NCBI RefSeq assembly: GCF_030316765.1 | Contig: NZ_JASZYT010000002.1 | Coordinates: 434,001 to 498,000 of the forward strand | Direction of reading: 5' to 3' | DNA length: 64,000 nucleotides | DNA from: Variovorax saccharolyticus | Lineage (GTDB): Bacteria > Pseudomonadota > Gammaproteobacteria > Burkholderiales > Burkholderiaceae_C | Shown here: one piece after another, positions 46,347 to 54,795 of the stretch | Layout: every line of letters begins with the position of its first letter | Numbering within the stretch: the stretch's first letter is position 1 | Notes under the pieces: model-generated | The model's database searches: none | The model's input: the letters and a program-made list of their open reading frames with translations, nothing else | What the model was told of the DNA's origin: nothing | Position numbers and translations under genes: made by a program

Positions 46347-47773
46347 CGATCCAGGCCCAGGGCCCGGTGCGCCGCATTCGACGTGCCGCGCAGATCGAGG
46401 CCGACATGCATGCGGCTGTGGCGATCGTCGGCGCCGGCGCCTGTGGCCTCACGGCGGCGCTGATGCTGCATGACGCGGGCATCGAATGCGTGCTGCTCGA
46501 GCGCGACGCGGTGCCCAGCGGGTCGACCGCACTGTCCTCGGGCTTCATTCCCGCTCCCGGCACGCGCGCTCAGCTTTCTCAGGGCATCGAGGGCGACAGT
46601 GCTGCGCGTTTCGCGGCCGATATCCAGGCCAAGGCCCACGGCCGCGCCGCGCCCGATCTGGTCCGGGCCTACGCCGCGTCGGTGGGGCCGGCGCTCGATG
46701 CCTTGCAGGCCCGGCATGGCCTCGAATGGATCGTGCTCGACGCTTTCCTCTATCCCGGCCACAGCATCCACCGGATGCATGCGCTGCCGCAGAAGACCGG
46801 CGCGGCGCTGATGGCACGCCTGCAGGCGGCGGTCGAAGCCGTCGGCGTTCCGGTTCTGACGCAGGCACTGGTCGACACGCTGTGGCTGGACGACGAAGAC
46901 CGCGTGAGCGGCATCGGCTACCGCCGCCCCGACGGACGCGAGGAGACACTGGCCTGCGATGCGCTGCTCTTGGCCTGCAACGGCTTCGGCGGCAACGCGG
47001 AGATGGTGCGCGCGCGGCTGCCCGAGATGGCCGATGCAGCCTTCGGCGGCCATGTGGGCAACGACGGCAGCGCGATCCTCTGGGGCGAGGCGATCGGCGC
47101 CCGGTTGCGCGATCTCGGCGGCTACCAGGGACACGGCTCCTGGGTCACGCCGCAGGGCGCGCTGATGTCCTGGGCCGTGATGATGGAAGGCGGGGTGCAG
47201 ATCAACCGCGAGGGGCGCCGCTTCCATGACGAGACGCAGGGCTACTCCGAGGCCGCGGTGCATGTGCTGGCGCAGCCCGGCGGCATCGCGTGGAACGTGT
47301 TCGATGCCCCGCTGCTCGAGCTGGCGCGCGGCTTCCCGGATTTCGCCGAAGCCGAAGCGGCGGGCGCGCTGAGGCGCTGCGACAGCGTGGCCGCACTCGC
47401 GGCCTGCATCGGCTGCGACGCGCCGACGCTGCAGTCGACGCTCGACGCGATACAGGCCGGCGCCTCGCGCGCCGACGGCCGGGTGTTCGGGCGGACGCTG
47501 GCCGCACCGTACTTCGCGGTCAAGGTCACGGGCGCGCTGTTCCACACGCAAGGCGGCCTCGACATCGCCGCCGACGCGCGCGTGCTGCGCCGGGACGGCT
47601 CGCCGCTGCCCAACCTGCTGGCGGCCGGCGGCGCCGCGGGTGGCGTGTCGGGCGACGAAGTCTGGGGCTATCTCTCCGGCAACGGACTTTTGAGCGCGGT
47701 GGCCGGCGGCTACATCGCGGCGCGCACCGCGGCCGCGCTGATCCAGGAAAGGAAGGCATCCCATGGCCGATGA
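46343..47773 (+). CDS. FAD-dependent fumarate reductase/dehydrogenase-like flavoprotein
   Basis: 476 residues of the FAD-binding-2 family (fumarate reductase, tricarballylate dehydrogenase, 3-ketosteroid dehydrogenase). AVAIVGAGACGLTAALML is the dinucleotide loop (~26-43), LLERDAVPSGSTALSSG the FAD stretch, FHTQGGLDI the active-site loop with His, and GGAAGGVSGDEVWGYLSGNGLLSAV the C-terminal FAD contact (longer than quoted motifs elsewhere in the family). No signal peptide and no haem domain. It could introduce a double bond into a succinate-like acid for the LeuCD-type hydratase (inference). Confidence 0.85.
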   Translation: MTIQAQGPVRRIRRAAQIEADMHAAVAIVGAGACGLTAALMLHDAGIECVLLERDAVPSGSTALSSGFIPAPGTRAQLSQGIEGDSAARFAADIQAKAHGRAAPDLVRAYAASVGPALDALQARHGLEWIVLDAFLYPGHSIHRMHALPQKTGAALMARLQAAVEAVGVPVLTQALVDTLWLDDEDRVSGIGYRRPDGREETLACDALLLACNGFGGNAEMVRARLPEMADAAFGGHVGNDGSAILWGEAIGARLRDLGGYQGHGSWVTPQGALMSWAVMMEGGVQINREGRRFHDETQGYSEAAVHVLAQPGGIAWNVFDAPLLELARGFPDFAEAEAAGALRRCDSVAALAACIGCDAPTLQSTLDAIQAGASRADGRVFGRTLAAPYFAVKVTGALFHTQGGLDIAADARVLRRDGSPLPNLLAAGGAAGGVSGDEVWGYLSGNGLLSAVAGGYIAARTAAALIQERKASHGR

Positions 47774-48626
47774 ATCATTCAAGACCCGTCTGGCGCGCAG
47801 CGACATCGTGCTGGCGCCGGGCGTCTACGACGCGCTGAGCGCGCTGGTGGCCGAGCAGGCCGGCTTCGAGGCGCTGTACCTGTCGGGTGCCTCGATCGCC
47901 TACACGCGGCTCGGGCGCTCCGACGTCGGGCTCACCACCTTCACCGAAGTGGAGGACACGCTGGCGCGCATCACCGAGCGCGTGGGCCTGCCGGTGATCG
48001 TCGATGCCGACACCGGCTTCGGCAATGCGCTCAACACCCAGCGCACCGTGCGCGGCTTCGAGCGCGCCGGCGCCGCGATGATCCAGATCGAGGACCAGGG
48101 CTTCCCGAAGCGCTGCGGCCACCTGGACGGCAAGACCGTGGTGCCGCAGCGCGAGATGGTCGGCAAGCTCAAGGCGGCGCTCGACGCGCGCGCCTCGCCC
48201 GGGACGCTGATCCTCGCGCGCACCGACTCGGTCGCGGTCGAAGGGTTGGACGCGGCGCTCGATCGCGCGCAAGCCTATCTGGAGACCGGTGTCGACGCGC
48301 TCTTCATCGAGGCGCTTCGGTCGCCCGGACAGATGGACGCGGCCTGCCGCCGCTTCGCGCAGCGCGTGCCGCTGCTGGCCAACATGGTCGAGGGCGGCAA
48401 GACGCCGGTGCAGGGTGCCGACGCGCTGCAGGCGCACGGCTTTCGCATCGCGATCTTCCCGGGCGGCACGGCACGCGCGGTGGCGCACACGCTGCAGGGC
48501 TACTACGCGAGCCTGCAGGCGCACCGCACGACGCTGCCATGGCGCGACCGAATGCTGGATTTCGACGGGCTCAACGAGTTGATCGGCACGCCGGAGCTGA
48601 TGGCGGCGGGGCAGCGCTACGAGTAA
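47763..48626 (+). CDS. Isocitrate lyase/PEP mutase-family C-C lyase
   Basis: 287-residue TIM-barrel protein like methylisocitrate and 2,3-dimethylmalate lyases. LAPGVYDALSALVAEQAGF, the Mg site VDADTGFGN, and the catalytic-loop PKRCGHLDGK with the acid/base Cys (needed for lyase, absent from PEP mutases) are present; LARTDS completes the site. Overlaps the flavoprotein by 11 bases. Expected to split a 2-substituted malate or citrate analogue into a 2-oxoacid and a carboxylate; oxaloacetate decarboxylase is the family alternative. Last gene of the operon. Confidence 0.87.
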   Translation: MADESFKTRLARSDIVLAPGVYDALSALVAEQAGFEALYLSGASIAYTRLGRSDVGLTTFTEVEDTLARITERVGLPVIVDADTGFGNALNTQRTVRGFERAGAAMIQIEDQGFPKRCGHLDGKTVVPQREMVGKLKAALDARASPGTLILARTDSVAVEGLDAALDRAQAYLETGVDALFIEALRSPGQMDAACRRFAQRVPLLANMVEGGKTPVQGADALQAHGFRIAIFPGGTARAVAHTLQGYYASLQAHRTTLPWRDRMLDFDGLNELIGTPELMAAGQRYE

Positions 48627-48629
48627 GCC

Positions 48630-48932
48630 TCAGAGATCGAGAAGTTCGCTCATGGTTCGAGGATCCCGGTGCTGATGAAAGCAGGAGAGAACGCTGACCG
48701 TGGCGTCGTCGAAGACGAAGAACAGCGAGTAGGGAAATCGATCGAGATTCGCTCGTCGGATCTCTTGCTCCACGCAAGGATAGAGGAACGGATTGCGCGC
48801 AAGAAAGCCACTCGTTCGTTCCAGTTCATCGACGAAGGCATCTCCCATGCGGATGTGCCCCTGCGCGTACCACGCGTAGGCTTCTGCAGCCTCGAGCTGC
48901 GCCCAAGGCGTGTAGATGACCTCGAAGTTCAT
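48630..48932 (-). CDS. RelE/ParE-family toxin
   Basis: 100-residue ParE/RelE fold protein: YTPWAQLEAAEAYAWYAQ helix, DELERTSGFLARNPFLYP, and the C-terminal FPYSLFFVFDDATVSVLSCFHQHRDP strand/basic end (quoted in part). Such toxins cleave mRNA or poison gyrase. The ATG at 48932 overlaps the antitoxin stop by four bases; antitoxin first, as usual. It lies head-to-tail against the end of the plus-strand operon, three bases from its stop. Confidence 0.82.
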   Translation of the reverse strand: MNFEVIYTPWAQLEAAEAYAWYAQGHIRMGDAFVDELERTSGFLARNPFLYPCVEQEIRRANLDRFPYSLFFVFDDATVSVLSCFHQHRDPRTMSELLDL

Positions 48933-49162
48933 GCCCGGCGAGAGTCGCCCAGCAGTTTGGCCTTGAGCTGCGAGAACCCGACGCCCGGTGCTTCCGGATG
49001 GGCACGATGGTGCGCGAGTCGCGAACGAAGCTCGGCGCGTTGAGCTTCCGTGACGAGCGATGCGGATGCCTCGCTGTCGGCGCTGACGATCAAGGCTTCG
49101 CCGAGGGCGCGCTTCTCGGCGGCACTCAGGTGTTCGAGCTCTTGGTAAAGGCGCGCATTCAT
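48929..49162 (-). CDS. Addiction-module antitoxin (PF09720-like)
   Basis: 77 residues starting at the ATG 49162 (a TTG six bases upstream is in frame). LSAAEKRALGEALI and AQRAELRSRLAHHRAHPEAP match the small antitoxins paired with ParE/RelE toxins, in which the second segment wraps the toxin. Neutralises the downstream toxin and probably autoregulates; no clear palindrome is visible in the 79 bases before the start. Confidence 0.78.
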   Translation of the reverse strand: MNARLYQELEHLSAAEKRALGEALIVSADSEASASLVTEAQRAELRSRLAHHRAHPEAPGVGFSQLKAKLLGDSRRA

Positions 49163-49241
49163 GCGCAAAAGAGTAGCACATCGGACCGCTTGTCAGAAGC
49201 GGCGGCCTACACTGGCGGACTCTGAGGTGTAGGAATTCAAC

Positions 49242-50207
49242 ATGCACATGAAGCGTCGACAGCTTCTCGTTTCTTTGGCGGCCTTCGGCCTCGCCGCCCA
49301 TGCCGACAGCCGCGACACCCAGCCGATCCGCCTCGTCGTGCCCTTCGGTGCCGGCGGTGTCGCCGACCTCACGGCCCGCGTGGTCGGCAAGGCGATGGCC
49401 AGCCATCTGGGCCAGCCGGTGGTGGTCGACAACCGCCCCGGCGCCGGCGGCGTGGTGGCCGGCACGATGGTGGCCAGCGCGGCGCCCGACGGCCTCACGC
49501 TGCTGCTGATGAGCAACGGCACCGCGGTCAGCGAGGGCTTGTTCCAGAAGCTTCCGTTCGACACCCGCAAGGACTTCGCGCCGATCTCGCTGCTCGGCTA
49601 TTTCGACCTCGCGATCGTGGTGCCCGAGGCTTCGCCGCTGCGCAGCCTGGCCGACCTGGTCGCTGCGGCCAAGGCGCGTCCCGGCGGGCTGAACATCGGC
49701 ACGGTGAACGTCGGCAGCACCCAGCACCTGTCGGCCGAGCTGTTCAAGAGCCGGGCCGGCATCGATGTGCAGGTCGTGCCCTTCAACGGCACGCCGGCAG
49801 TGGTGACGGCGCTGCGCAGCGGCCAGATCGATGCCGCGGTCGAGATCCTGTCGCCGGTCATGCCGCAGATCACGGGCAAGGCGCTGCGCGCGATCGCGGT
49901 CATGGGCGAGCGCCGCAACCCGGCACTGCCGAACGTGCCCACGGCGGCCGAGGGGGCGGGGCTCAAGGGTTTCGACGTGCGCTCCTGGAATGCGCTGGCC
50001 GCGCCCGGGAAGACGCCGCGCGAGCGGGTCGACCGGCTCAATCGCGCCGTGCGGGCCGCGTTGGCCTCGGCCGAGGTGCAGCAGCAGTTGGCAACCCTCA
50101 ACGTCCAGCCGCGGGCCGGCACGCCCGAGGAACTGGCCGCGCTGCTCGACAGCGAGATCCGGCGCTGGAGCGGCGTGATCGCCGCGGCCGGCATTCCACG
50201 GCAATAG
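49242..50207 (+). CDS. Bug-family periplasmic solute-binding protein
   Basis: 321 residues with a signal peptide (RRQLLVSLAAFGLAAHADS). Bug motifs IRLVVPFGAGGVADLTARV, VVDNRPGAGGVVAG, SAAPDGLTLLL and VVPFNGTPAVV. AGGA lies eight bases before the ATG; a second ATG is six bases on. Followed by a dehydrogenase gene 20 bases later and then the regulator of the protocatechuate cluster, so an aromatic acid ligand is plausible but unproven. No permease genes nearby. Confidence 0.9.
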   Translation: MHMKRRQLLVSLAAFGLAAHADSRDTQPIRLVVPFGAGGVADLTARVVGKAMASHLGQPVVVDNRPGAGGVVAGTMVASAAPDGLTLLLMSNGTAVSEGLFQKLPFDTRKDFAPISLLGYFDLAIVVPEASPLRSLADLVAAAKARPGGLNIGTVNVGSTQHLSAELFKSRAGIDVQVVPFNGTPAVVTALRSGQIDAAVEILSPVMPQITGKALRAIAVMGERRNPALPNVPTAAEGAGLKGFDVRSWNALAAPGKTPRERVDRLNRAVRAALASAEVQQQLATLNVQPRAGTPEELAALLDSEIRRWSGVIAAAGIPRQ

Positions 50208-50227
50208 ATTTCTCGAAGGGGACTGGC

Positions 50228-51121
50228 ATGCAGCTCGAACACATCGGCGTGATCGGTTATGGCGAGGTCGGCAAGATCTTCGCGTTCGGACTCAAGGACA
50301 AGCCCGGCGTCCGCACGGTCGGCGCCTGGGACCTGAAGTTCATCGATCCCGCGCGCCAGGCGGCCGAGCGGGCGCACGCCGCGCAGGCCGGGGTGGCGGC
50401 GCACCCGTCCATGGCGGCGGTGTGCCAGGCCAGCACGCTGCTGATCTCCGCGGTCACGGCTTCGAACACGCTGGGCGTGGCCCGGGAGGCCGCGCCGCAC
50501 CTGCGGCCGGGCACCGTCTTCCTCGACCTCAACTCGGCCTCGCCCGGCACCAAGCAGCAGTGCGCGGCGCTGGTCGAAGCCGCCGGCGCGCACTACGTCG
50601 AAGCCGGTGTGATGACCTCGGTGCCGCCTTACGGGGTCCGCGTGCCGATGCTGCTCGGCGGCGAGCGCGCGGCCGCATTGGCCGAAGCCTTGTCCGGCTG
50701 GGGCCTCGACGCCCGGGCGGTGAGCGAGCGCCTCGGCGTCGCCAGCGCGATCAAGATGAGCCGCAGCGTGATGATCAAGGGCCTCGAGGCGCTGGCGATC
50801 GAGAGCTACGCCACCGCGCGCGCCTACGGCGTCGAAGACCATGTGCTGCCGACCCTGCAGGAGACCTTTCCGGGCATCGACTGGAGCCGGCAGGGCGCCT
50901 ACTTCTTCAGCCGCGTGGTGCAGCACGGCCAGCGCCGGGCCGAGGAGATGCGCGAGGCGGCCAACACGGTGCGCGAGGCCGGCTTCGTGCCGCTCATGGC
51001 CTCGGCCATCGCCGACAAGCAGCAATGGGTGGCCGACCAGGCCAAGGCCGGCGTGTTCGAAGGACTGGCCAAGGACGCCGCCTGGCAGGACTACGCCGAC
51101 CGCTTGCTGGCCGCGCGATGA
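50228..51121 (+). CDS. 6-phosphogluconate dehydrogenase-like NAD(P) oxidoreductase with DUF1932 domain
   Basis: 297 residues. N-terminal Rossmann domain (IGVIGYGEVGKIFAFGL, 6-22; SAVTASNT; FLDLNSASPGT) and a C-terminal helical DUF1932 domain (SAIKMSRSVMIKGLEAL carries the conserved Lys). Members are beta-hydroxyacid dehydrogenase relatives often found beside aromatic-degradation genes. AAGGGGAC precedes the ATG. Forms a two-gene unit with the Bug gene; convergent with lysR across repeat copy B. Substrate unknown; a hydroxy-acid from the 4,5-cleavage route is a candidate. Confidence 0.82.
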   Translation: MQLEHIGVIGYGEVGKIFAFGLKDKPGVRTVGAWDLKFIDPARQAAERAHAAQAGVAAHPSMAAVCQASTLLISAVTASNTLGVAREAAPHLRPGTVFLDLNSASPGTKQQCAALVEAAGAHYVEAGVMTSVPPYGVRVPMLLGGERAAALAEALSGWGLDARAVSERLGVASAIKMSRSVMIKGLEALAIESYATARAYGVEDHVLPTLQETFPGIDWSRQGAYFFSRVVQHGQRRAEEMREAANTVREAGFVPLMASAIADKQQWVADQAKAGVFEGLAKDAAWQDYADRLLAAR

Positions 51122-51124
51122 AGT

Positions 51125-51232
51125 GAAACACCCCCCGAAGCGCCTGCGGCGCCTCCCCCCTCGAGGGGGGCGATACCAGCGGCCCGGCAAAGCCGGTTCC
51201 GCGGTATCCCCGGCATCTGGCTGCGCCGGTTT
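51125..51232. repeat. 108-bp structured intergenic repeat, copy B
   Basis: Matches 27331-27438 base for base except for about seven positions. It carries the CCCCCCTCGAGGGGGG palindrome (51155-51170) and the 35-base stem core (51173-51207). It lies between convergent genes (dehydrogenase and lysR), consistent with a two-way terminator. Confidence 0.8.
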
Positions 51233-51242
51233 GTGAGTCCTT

Positions 51243-52151
51243 TCAGCCTCGCAGCAGCGCTTCGCCGGTCTTGCGGATCAGCTCCAGCGTTGCCTGTTGC
51301 GTCAGCGTGGCGCGGCGCAGCGCGCTGACCGCGGTGAAGACCGGGATCTGCAGCGGCGGCGACACGATCTCCCGCAGGGTGTAGGCCGAGGGATTGATCG
51401 AGCGGATCACCGCATTGCGCGACAGGATCGCGAACCCGGCGCCGTCGGCCACCAGGTCGAGCATCGCCGAGACGCCGTCGATCTCGAGCGCCACCCGCGG
51501 CGTGCAGCCGACGCCGGCCATCTCCGACTCGACGTACATCCGGATCGCATTCGGCCGGCTCGGGATCACGAGCGGAAGGCGGGCCACTTCGGCCAGCGAC
51601 AGGGGCGCCGGCGGCGGATCTTCCTGCAAGCCCGGCGGACGGCGGCCGACCAGCAGCAGCGACTGATCCAGCAGCCGCTGCACATCGAGGCCCGGCATCG
51701 GGCGGGCGTCGTAGAGCACGGCGATGTCCAGGCCGCCGTGCAGCAGCTGGTCCTGCATCGCGGTCGACAGGTTCTCGCTGATCGACAGCTGCGCCTGCGG
51801 CATCTGCTCGCGGAAGGCGCGGGTCAGCGGCACCGTCAGCACGCGCGCGATGCTGGGCGGCAGGCCGACCGCCACCCGGCCGGCCAGCGAGCCGCGCACC
51901 CGGTCGAGCTCTTCGCGGGCGCGTTCGACCTGGTGCAGGATGCCGCGCCCATGGGCCAGCAGCACCTGGCCGGCTTCGGTCGGGGTGGCGCCGCGGCCGT
52001 TGCGCACCAGCAGGTTCTGCCGCAGTTCGACCTCGAGCAGGCGCACCTGCCGGCTCAGCGCGGGCTGCGCCACCTTGAGCGCCACCGCGGCACGGGTGAA
52101 GCTGCCCAGTTCGGCGACGCGGACGAAATACGCGAGTTGCTTCAGGTCCAA
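51243..52151 (-). CDS. LysR-family transcriptional regulator
   Basis: 302 residues from a TTG at 52151, preceded by GGAG at seven bases; the reading frame has a stop just upstream, so no ATG start exists for this fold. HTH: LAYFVRVAELGSFTRAAVAL, VAQPALSRQVRLLE. The effector domain follows (RVAVGLPPSIARVL onward). It is divergent from the ligJ-containing unit and is the likely activator of the protocatechuate genes, as in other 4,5-cleavage clusters. Confidence 0.9.
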   Translation of the reverse strand: MDLKQLAYFVRVAELGSFTRAAVALKVAQPALSRQVRLLEVELRQNLLVRNGRGATPTEAGQVLLAHGRGILHQVERAREELDRVRGSLAGRVAVGLPPSIARVLTVPLTRAFREQMPQAQLSISENLSTAMQDQLLHGGLDIAVLYDARPMPGLDVQRLLDQSLLLVGRRPPGLQEDPPPAPLSLAEVARLPLVIPSRPNAIRMYVESEMAGVGCTPRVALEIDGVSAMLDLVADGAGFAILSRNAVIRSINPSAYTLREIVSPPLQIPVFTAVSALRRATLTQQATLELIRKTGEALLRG

Positions 52152-52186
52152 GCTTCATCTCCGGGATCAGCGTCGGATGATATGCC

Positions 52187-52221
52187 GATTTGTTCTAGCT
52201 GCTAGTGGCTTATGGCAAATC
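52187..52221. promoter_or_regulatory. Dyad in the lysR-lig divergent region
   Basis: GATTTG (52187-52192) and CAAATC (52216-52221) form a 6-bp inverted repeat around CTAGCTGCTAG-containing sequence. It lies 36 bases from the lysR start and 71 bases from the next plus-strand gene, a normal place for a LysR recognition site. The spacer is longer than in a classic T-N11-A box. Confidence 0.4.
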
Positions 52222-52291
52222 TTGCAGGGCAATACGGTCGCAAAATCCGGCCCATCGAGCCGAGCACCGGCACGGAGACAAGGCGAAAAGC

Positions 52292-52984
52292 ATGCTGAAG
52301 ACCGCGATCAAGGGTATTTCGTCGATGGCCACCCGCCAGGTGCTGGCCGACCTCGTCGTTGCGTTCCAGGCTCGTTCGGGCGCCGCGGTCGCGATCGAAT
52401 CGGTCGGCGGCGTGGATGCCGCCAAGCGCGTGCAGGCCGGCGAGGCCTTCGATGTGGTGGTGCTGGCCTCCGACGCGATCGACAAGCTGATCGCCGCCGG
52501 CCGCGTCGATGCCGGCAGCAAGACCGACCTGGTGCGCTCGGGCGTCGCGGTGGCCGTGAAGGCCGGCGCGCCGCACCCCGACATCGGCTCCGAGGACGCG
52601 CTGCGCAGCGCAGTGCTCGCCGCCCGCAGCCTCAGCTATTCCACCGGTCCGAGCGGCGTCGCTCTGGCCGCCCTGTTCGAGCGCTGGGGCATCGCCGAAG
52701 AGATCAAGCCCCGCATCGTCCAGGCCCCGCCGGGCGTGCCGGTCGGCACGCTGGTCGCGCGCGGCGAGGTCGAACTCGGCTTCCAGCAGCTCAGCGAACT
52801 GATCCACGTCCAGGGCATCGACCTGCTCGGCCCGATGCCGGCCGCGATTCAGATCGTCACGACTTTTTCAGGCGGCGTCTGCAGCGGATCGGACCAGGCC
52901 GAGACCGTGCGTGCGATGCTGGCTTTCATGGCATCGGCCGAGGCCGACGCGGCGAAGCGGGCGCAGGGGATGGAGCCTTGCTGA
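52292..52984 (+). CDS. Cytosolic ModA-like substrate-binding-domain protein
   Basis: 230 residues of the periplasmic-binding (molybdate/sulfate) fold: VESVGG-like IESVGGVDAAKRV, AFDVVVLASDAIDKLI, SLSYSTGPSGVALAALF and GTLVARGEVELGFQQLSEL. From the ATG at 52292 (GGAGACAAGG upstream) there is no signal peptide and no modBC neighbours, so a transport role is doubtful. It opens the ligJ-ligC unit. It could be a metabolite sensor or an isomerase-like enzyme of the pathway; the function is not established. Confidence 0.7.
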   Translation: MLKTAIKGISSMATRQVLADLVVAFQARSGAAVAIESVGGVDAAKRVQAGEAFDVVVLASDAIDKLIAAGRVDAGSKTDLVRSGVAVAVKAGAPHPDIGSEDALRSAVLAARSLSYSTGPSGVALAALFERWGIAEEIKPRIVQAPPGVPVGTLVARGEVELGFQQLSELIHVQGIDLLGPMPAAIQIVTTFSGGVCSGSDQAETVRAMLAFMASAEADAAKRAQGMEPC

Positions 52985-53033
52985 GACCTTGCGGGACAGA
53001 TCAAGAAACAACTGACTAAATAGGAGCAACCAC

Positions 53034-54062
53034 ATGATCATCGATGTCCACGGTCACTACACGACCGCCCCCGCTGCACTCGGCGCCTGGCGCGACCTGC
53101 AGATCGCCGGCCTCAAGGATCCGTCCAAGGCCCCCAAGGCCGCAGAGCTCAAGATCAGCGACGACGACATCCGCGAGACCATCGAGAGCAACCAGCTCAA
53201 GCTGATGAAGGAGCGCGGCTCCGACCTCACCATCTTCAGCCCGCGCGCCAGCTTCATGGCGCACCACATCGGCGACTTCAACACCTCGTCGACCTGGGCC
53301 GCCATCTGCAACGAGCTCTGCTATCGCGTGAGCCAGCTGTTCCCGGACCATTTCATCCCGGCGGCGATGCTGCCGCAGTCGCCCGGCGTCGACCCCAAGA
53401 CCTGCATCCCCGAGCTGGAGCGCTGCGTCAAGGAATACGGCAACGTCGGCATCAACCTCAACCCGGACCCGAGCGGCGGCCACTGGACCAGCCCGCCGCT
53501 GAGCGACCGCCAGTGGTACCCGATCTACGAGAAGATGGTCGAGTACGACATCCCGGCGATGATCCACGTCAGCACCAGCTGCAACCCGGCCTTCCACACC
53601 ACCGGCTCGCACTACCTCAATGCCGACACCACGGCCTTCATGCAGTGCCTGACCTCGGACCTGTTCAAGGACTTCCCGACGCTGCGCTTCCTGATCCCGC
53701 ACGGCGGCGGCGCGGTGCCTTACCACTGGGGCCGTTTCCGCGGCCTCGCGCAAGAGCTCAAGAAGCCGCTGCTCGACGAGCACCTGCTCAACAACATCTA
53801 CTTCGACACCTGCGTCTACCACCAGCCGGGCATCGACCTGCTGAACACGGTGATCCCGGTCAAGAACGTGCTGTTCGCCTCCGAGATGATCGGTGCCGTG
53901 CGCGGCATCGACCCGACCACCGGCCACTACTACGACGACACCAAGCGCTACATCGAGTCGAGCAAGATCCTGAGCGACGCCGACCGCTTCCAGATCTACG
54001 AAGGCAATGCGCGCCGCGTGTTCCCGCGGCTCGACGCCGCACTCAAGGCCAAGGGCCTCTGA
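53034..54062 (+). CDS. ligJ: 4-oxalomesaconate hydratase
   Basis: 342-residue amidohydrolase-superfamily enzyme (PmdE in Comamonas) that hydrates 4-oxalomesaconate to 4-carboxy-4-hydroxy-2-oxoadipate. Metal ligands: the N-terminal HGH (His6, His8), His in MIHVSTSC, His in [16 protein letters not shown], and the acidic residue in [11 protein letters not shown], where Glu replaces the Asp usual in hydrolases, as in LigJ. TAGGAGC precedes the ATG. Second gene of the unit; ligK follows. Confidence 0.92.
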   Translation: MIIDVHGHYTTAPAALGAWRDLQIAGLKDPSKAPKAAELKISDDDIRETIESNQLKLMKERGSDLTIFSPRASFMAHHIGDFNTSSTWAAICNELCYRVSQLFPDHFIPAAMLPQSPGVDPKTCIPELERCVKEYGNVGINLNPDPSGGHWTSPPLSDRQWYPIYEKMVEYDIPAMIHVSTSCNPAFHTTGSHYLNADTTAFMQCLTSDLFKDFPTLRFLIPHGGGAVPYHWGRFRGLAQELKKPLLDEHLLNNIYFDTCVYHQPGIDLLNTVIPVKNVLFASEMIGAVRGIDPTTGHYYDDTKRYIESSKILSDADRFQIYEGNARRVFPRLDAALKAKGL

Positions 54063-54082
54063 CCCCTCAAGGAGACATGACC

Positions 54083-54766
54083 ATGTACGAACTCGGAGTC
54101 GTCTATCGCAACATCGAGCGCACCGACCGCGCCACCGCCGACGCCCTGGCCAAGCTCGGCTCGGCCACGGTGCACGAGGCCATGGGCCGCGTCGGCCTGC
54201 TCAAGCCCTACATGCGGCCGATCTATCCCGGCGTGCAGGTGTCGGGCACCGCGGTCACGGTGCTGCTGCAGCCCGGCGACAACTGGATGATGCATGTGGC
54301 GGCGGAGCAGATCCAGGCCGGCGACATCGTGGTGGCGGCGGTCACAGCCGAATGCACCGACGGCTATTTCGGCGACCTGCTGGCGACCAGCTTCCAGGCC
54401 CGCGGCGCCCGCGCGTTGATCATCGATGCCGGCGTGCGCGACGTGAAGACGCTGCAGGAGATGAACTTCCCGGTCTGGAGCCGCGCGATCTCGTCCAAGG
54501 GCACCATCAAGGCCACGCTCGGCTCGGTCAACATCCCGGTGGTCTGCGCCGGCATGCTGGTCACGCCCGGCGACGTGATCGTGGCCGACGACGACGGCGT
54601 GGTCTGCGTGCCCCGCGCGATGGCGGCGAAGGCGCTCGAAGCGGCCGTGGCGCGCGAGGCCAACGAGGGCGCCAAGCGCGAGAAGCTGGCCTCCGGCGTG
54701 CTCGGCCTCGACATGTACAAGATGCGCGAGCCCCTCGAGAAGGCCGGCCTGCGCTACATCGACTGA
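54083..54766 (+). CDS. ligK: 4-carboxy-4-hydroxy-2-oxoadipate aldolase
   Basis: 227 residues, exactly the family length (PmdF/ProA aldolase, RraA-like fold). Cleaves the C6 acid to pyruvate and oxaloacetate; also decarboxylates oxaloacetate. [13 protein letters not shown] near the N-terminus, the metal/phosphate loop GDLLATSF and the [11 protein letters not shown] segment with catalytic Arg and Asp. Start at 54083 is preferred to the ATG at 54077 because GGAG then has normal eight-base spacing. Confidence 0.92.
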   Translation: MYELGVVYRNIERTDRATADALAKLGSATVHEAMGRVGLLKPYMRPIYPGVQVSGTAVTVLLQPGDNWMMHVAAEQIQAGDIVVAAVTAECTDGYFGDLLATSFQARGARALIIDAGVRDVKTLQEMNFPVWSRAISSKGTIKATLGSVNIPVVCAGMLVTPGDVIVADDDGVVCVPRAMAAKALEAAVAREANEGAKREKLASGVLGLDMYKMREPLEKAGLRYID

Positions 54767-54795
54767 TTTCCCTTCATCCTCACCTGAATCTCATC

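Noticed and set aside
52292..52984. ModA-like ORF as a molybdate transporter receptor
   Set aside because: No signal peptide from the supported start and no modB/modC genes; it belongs to the lig transcription unit.
54077..54082. ATG at 54077 as ligK start
   Set aside because: Only two bases from the GGAG site; the ATG at 54083 has proper spacing and gives the exact family length.
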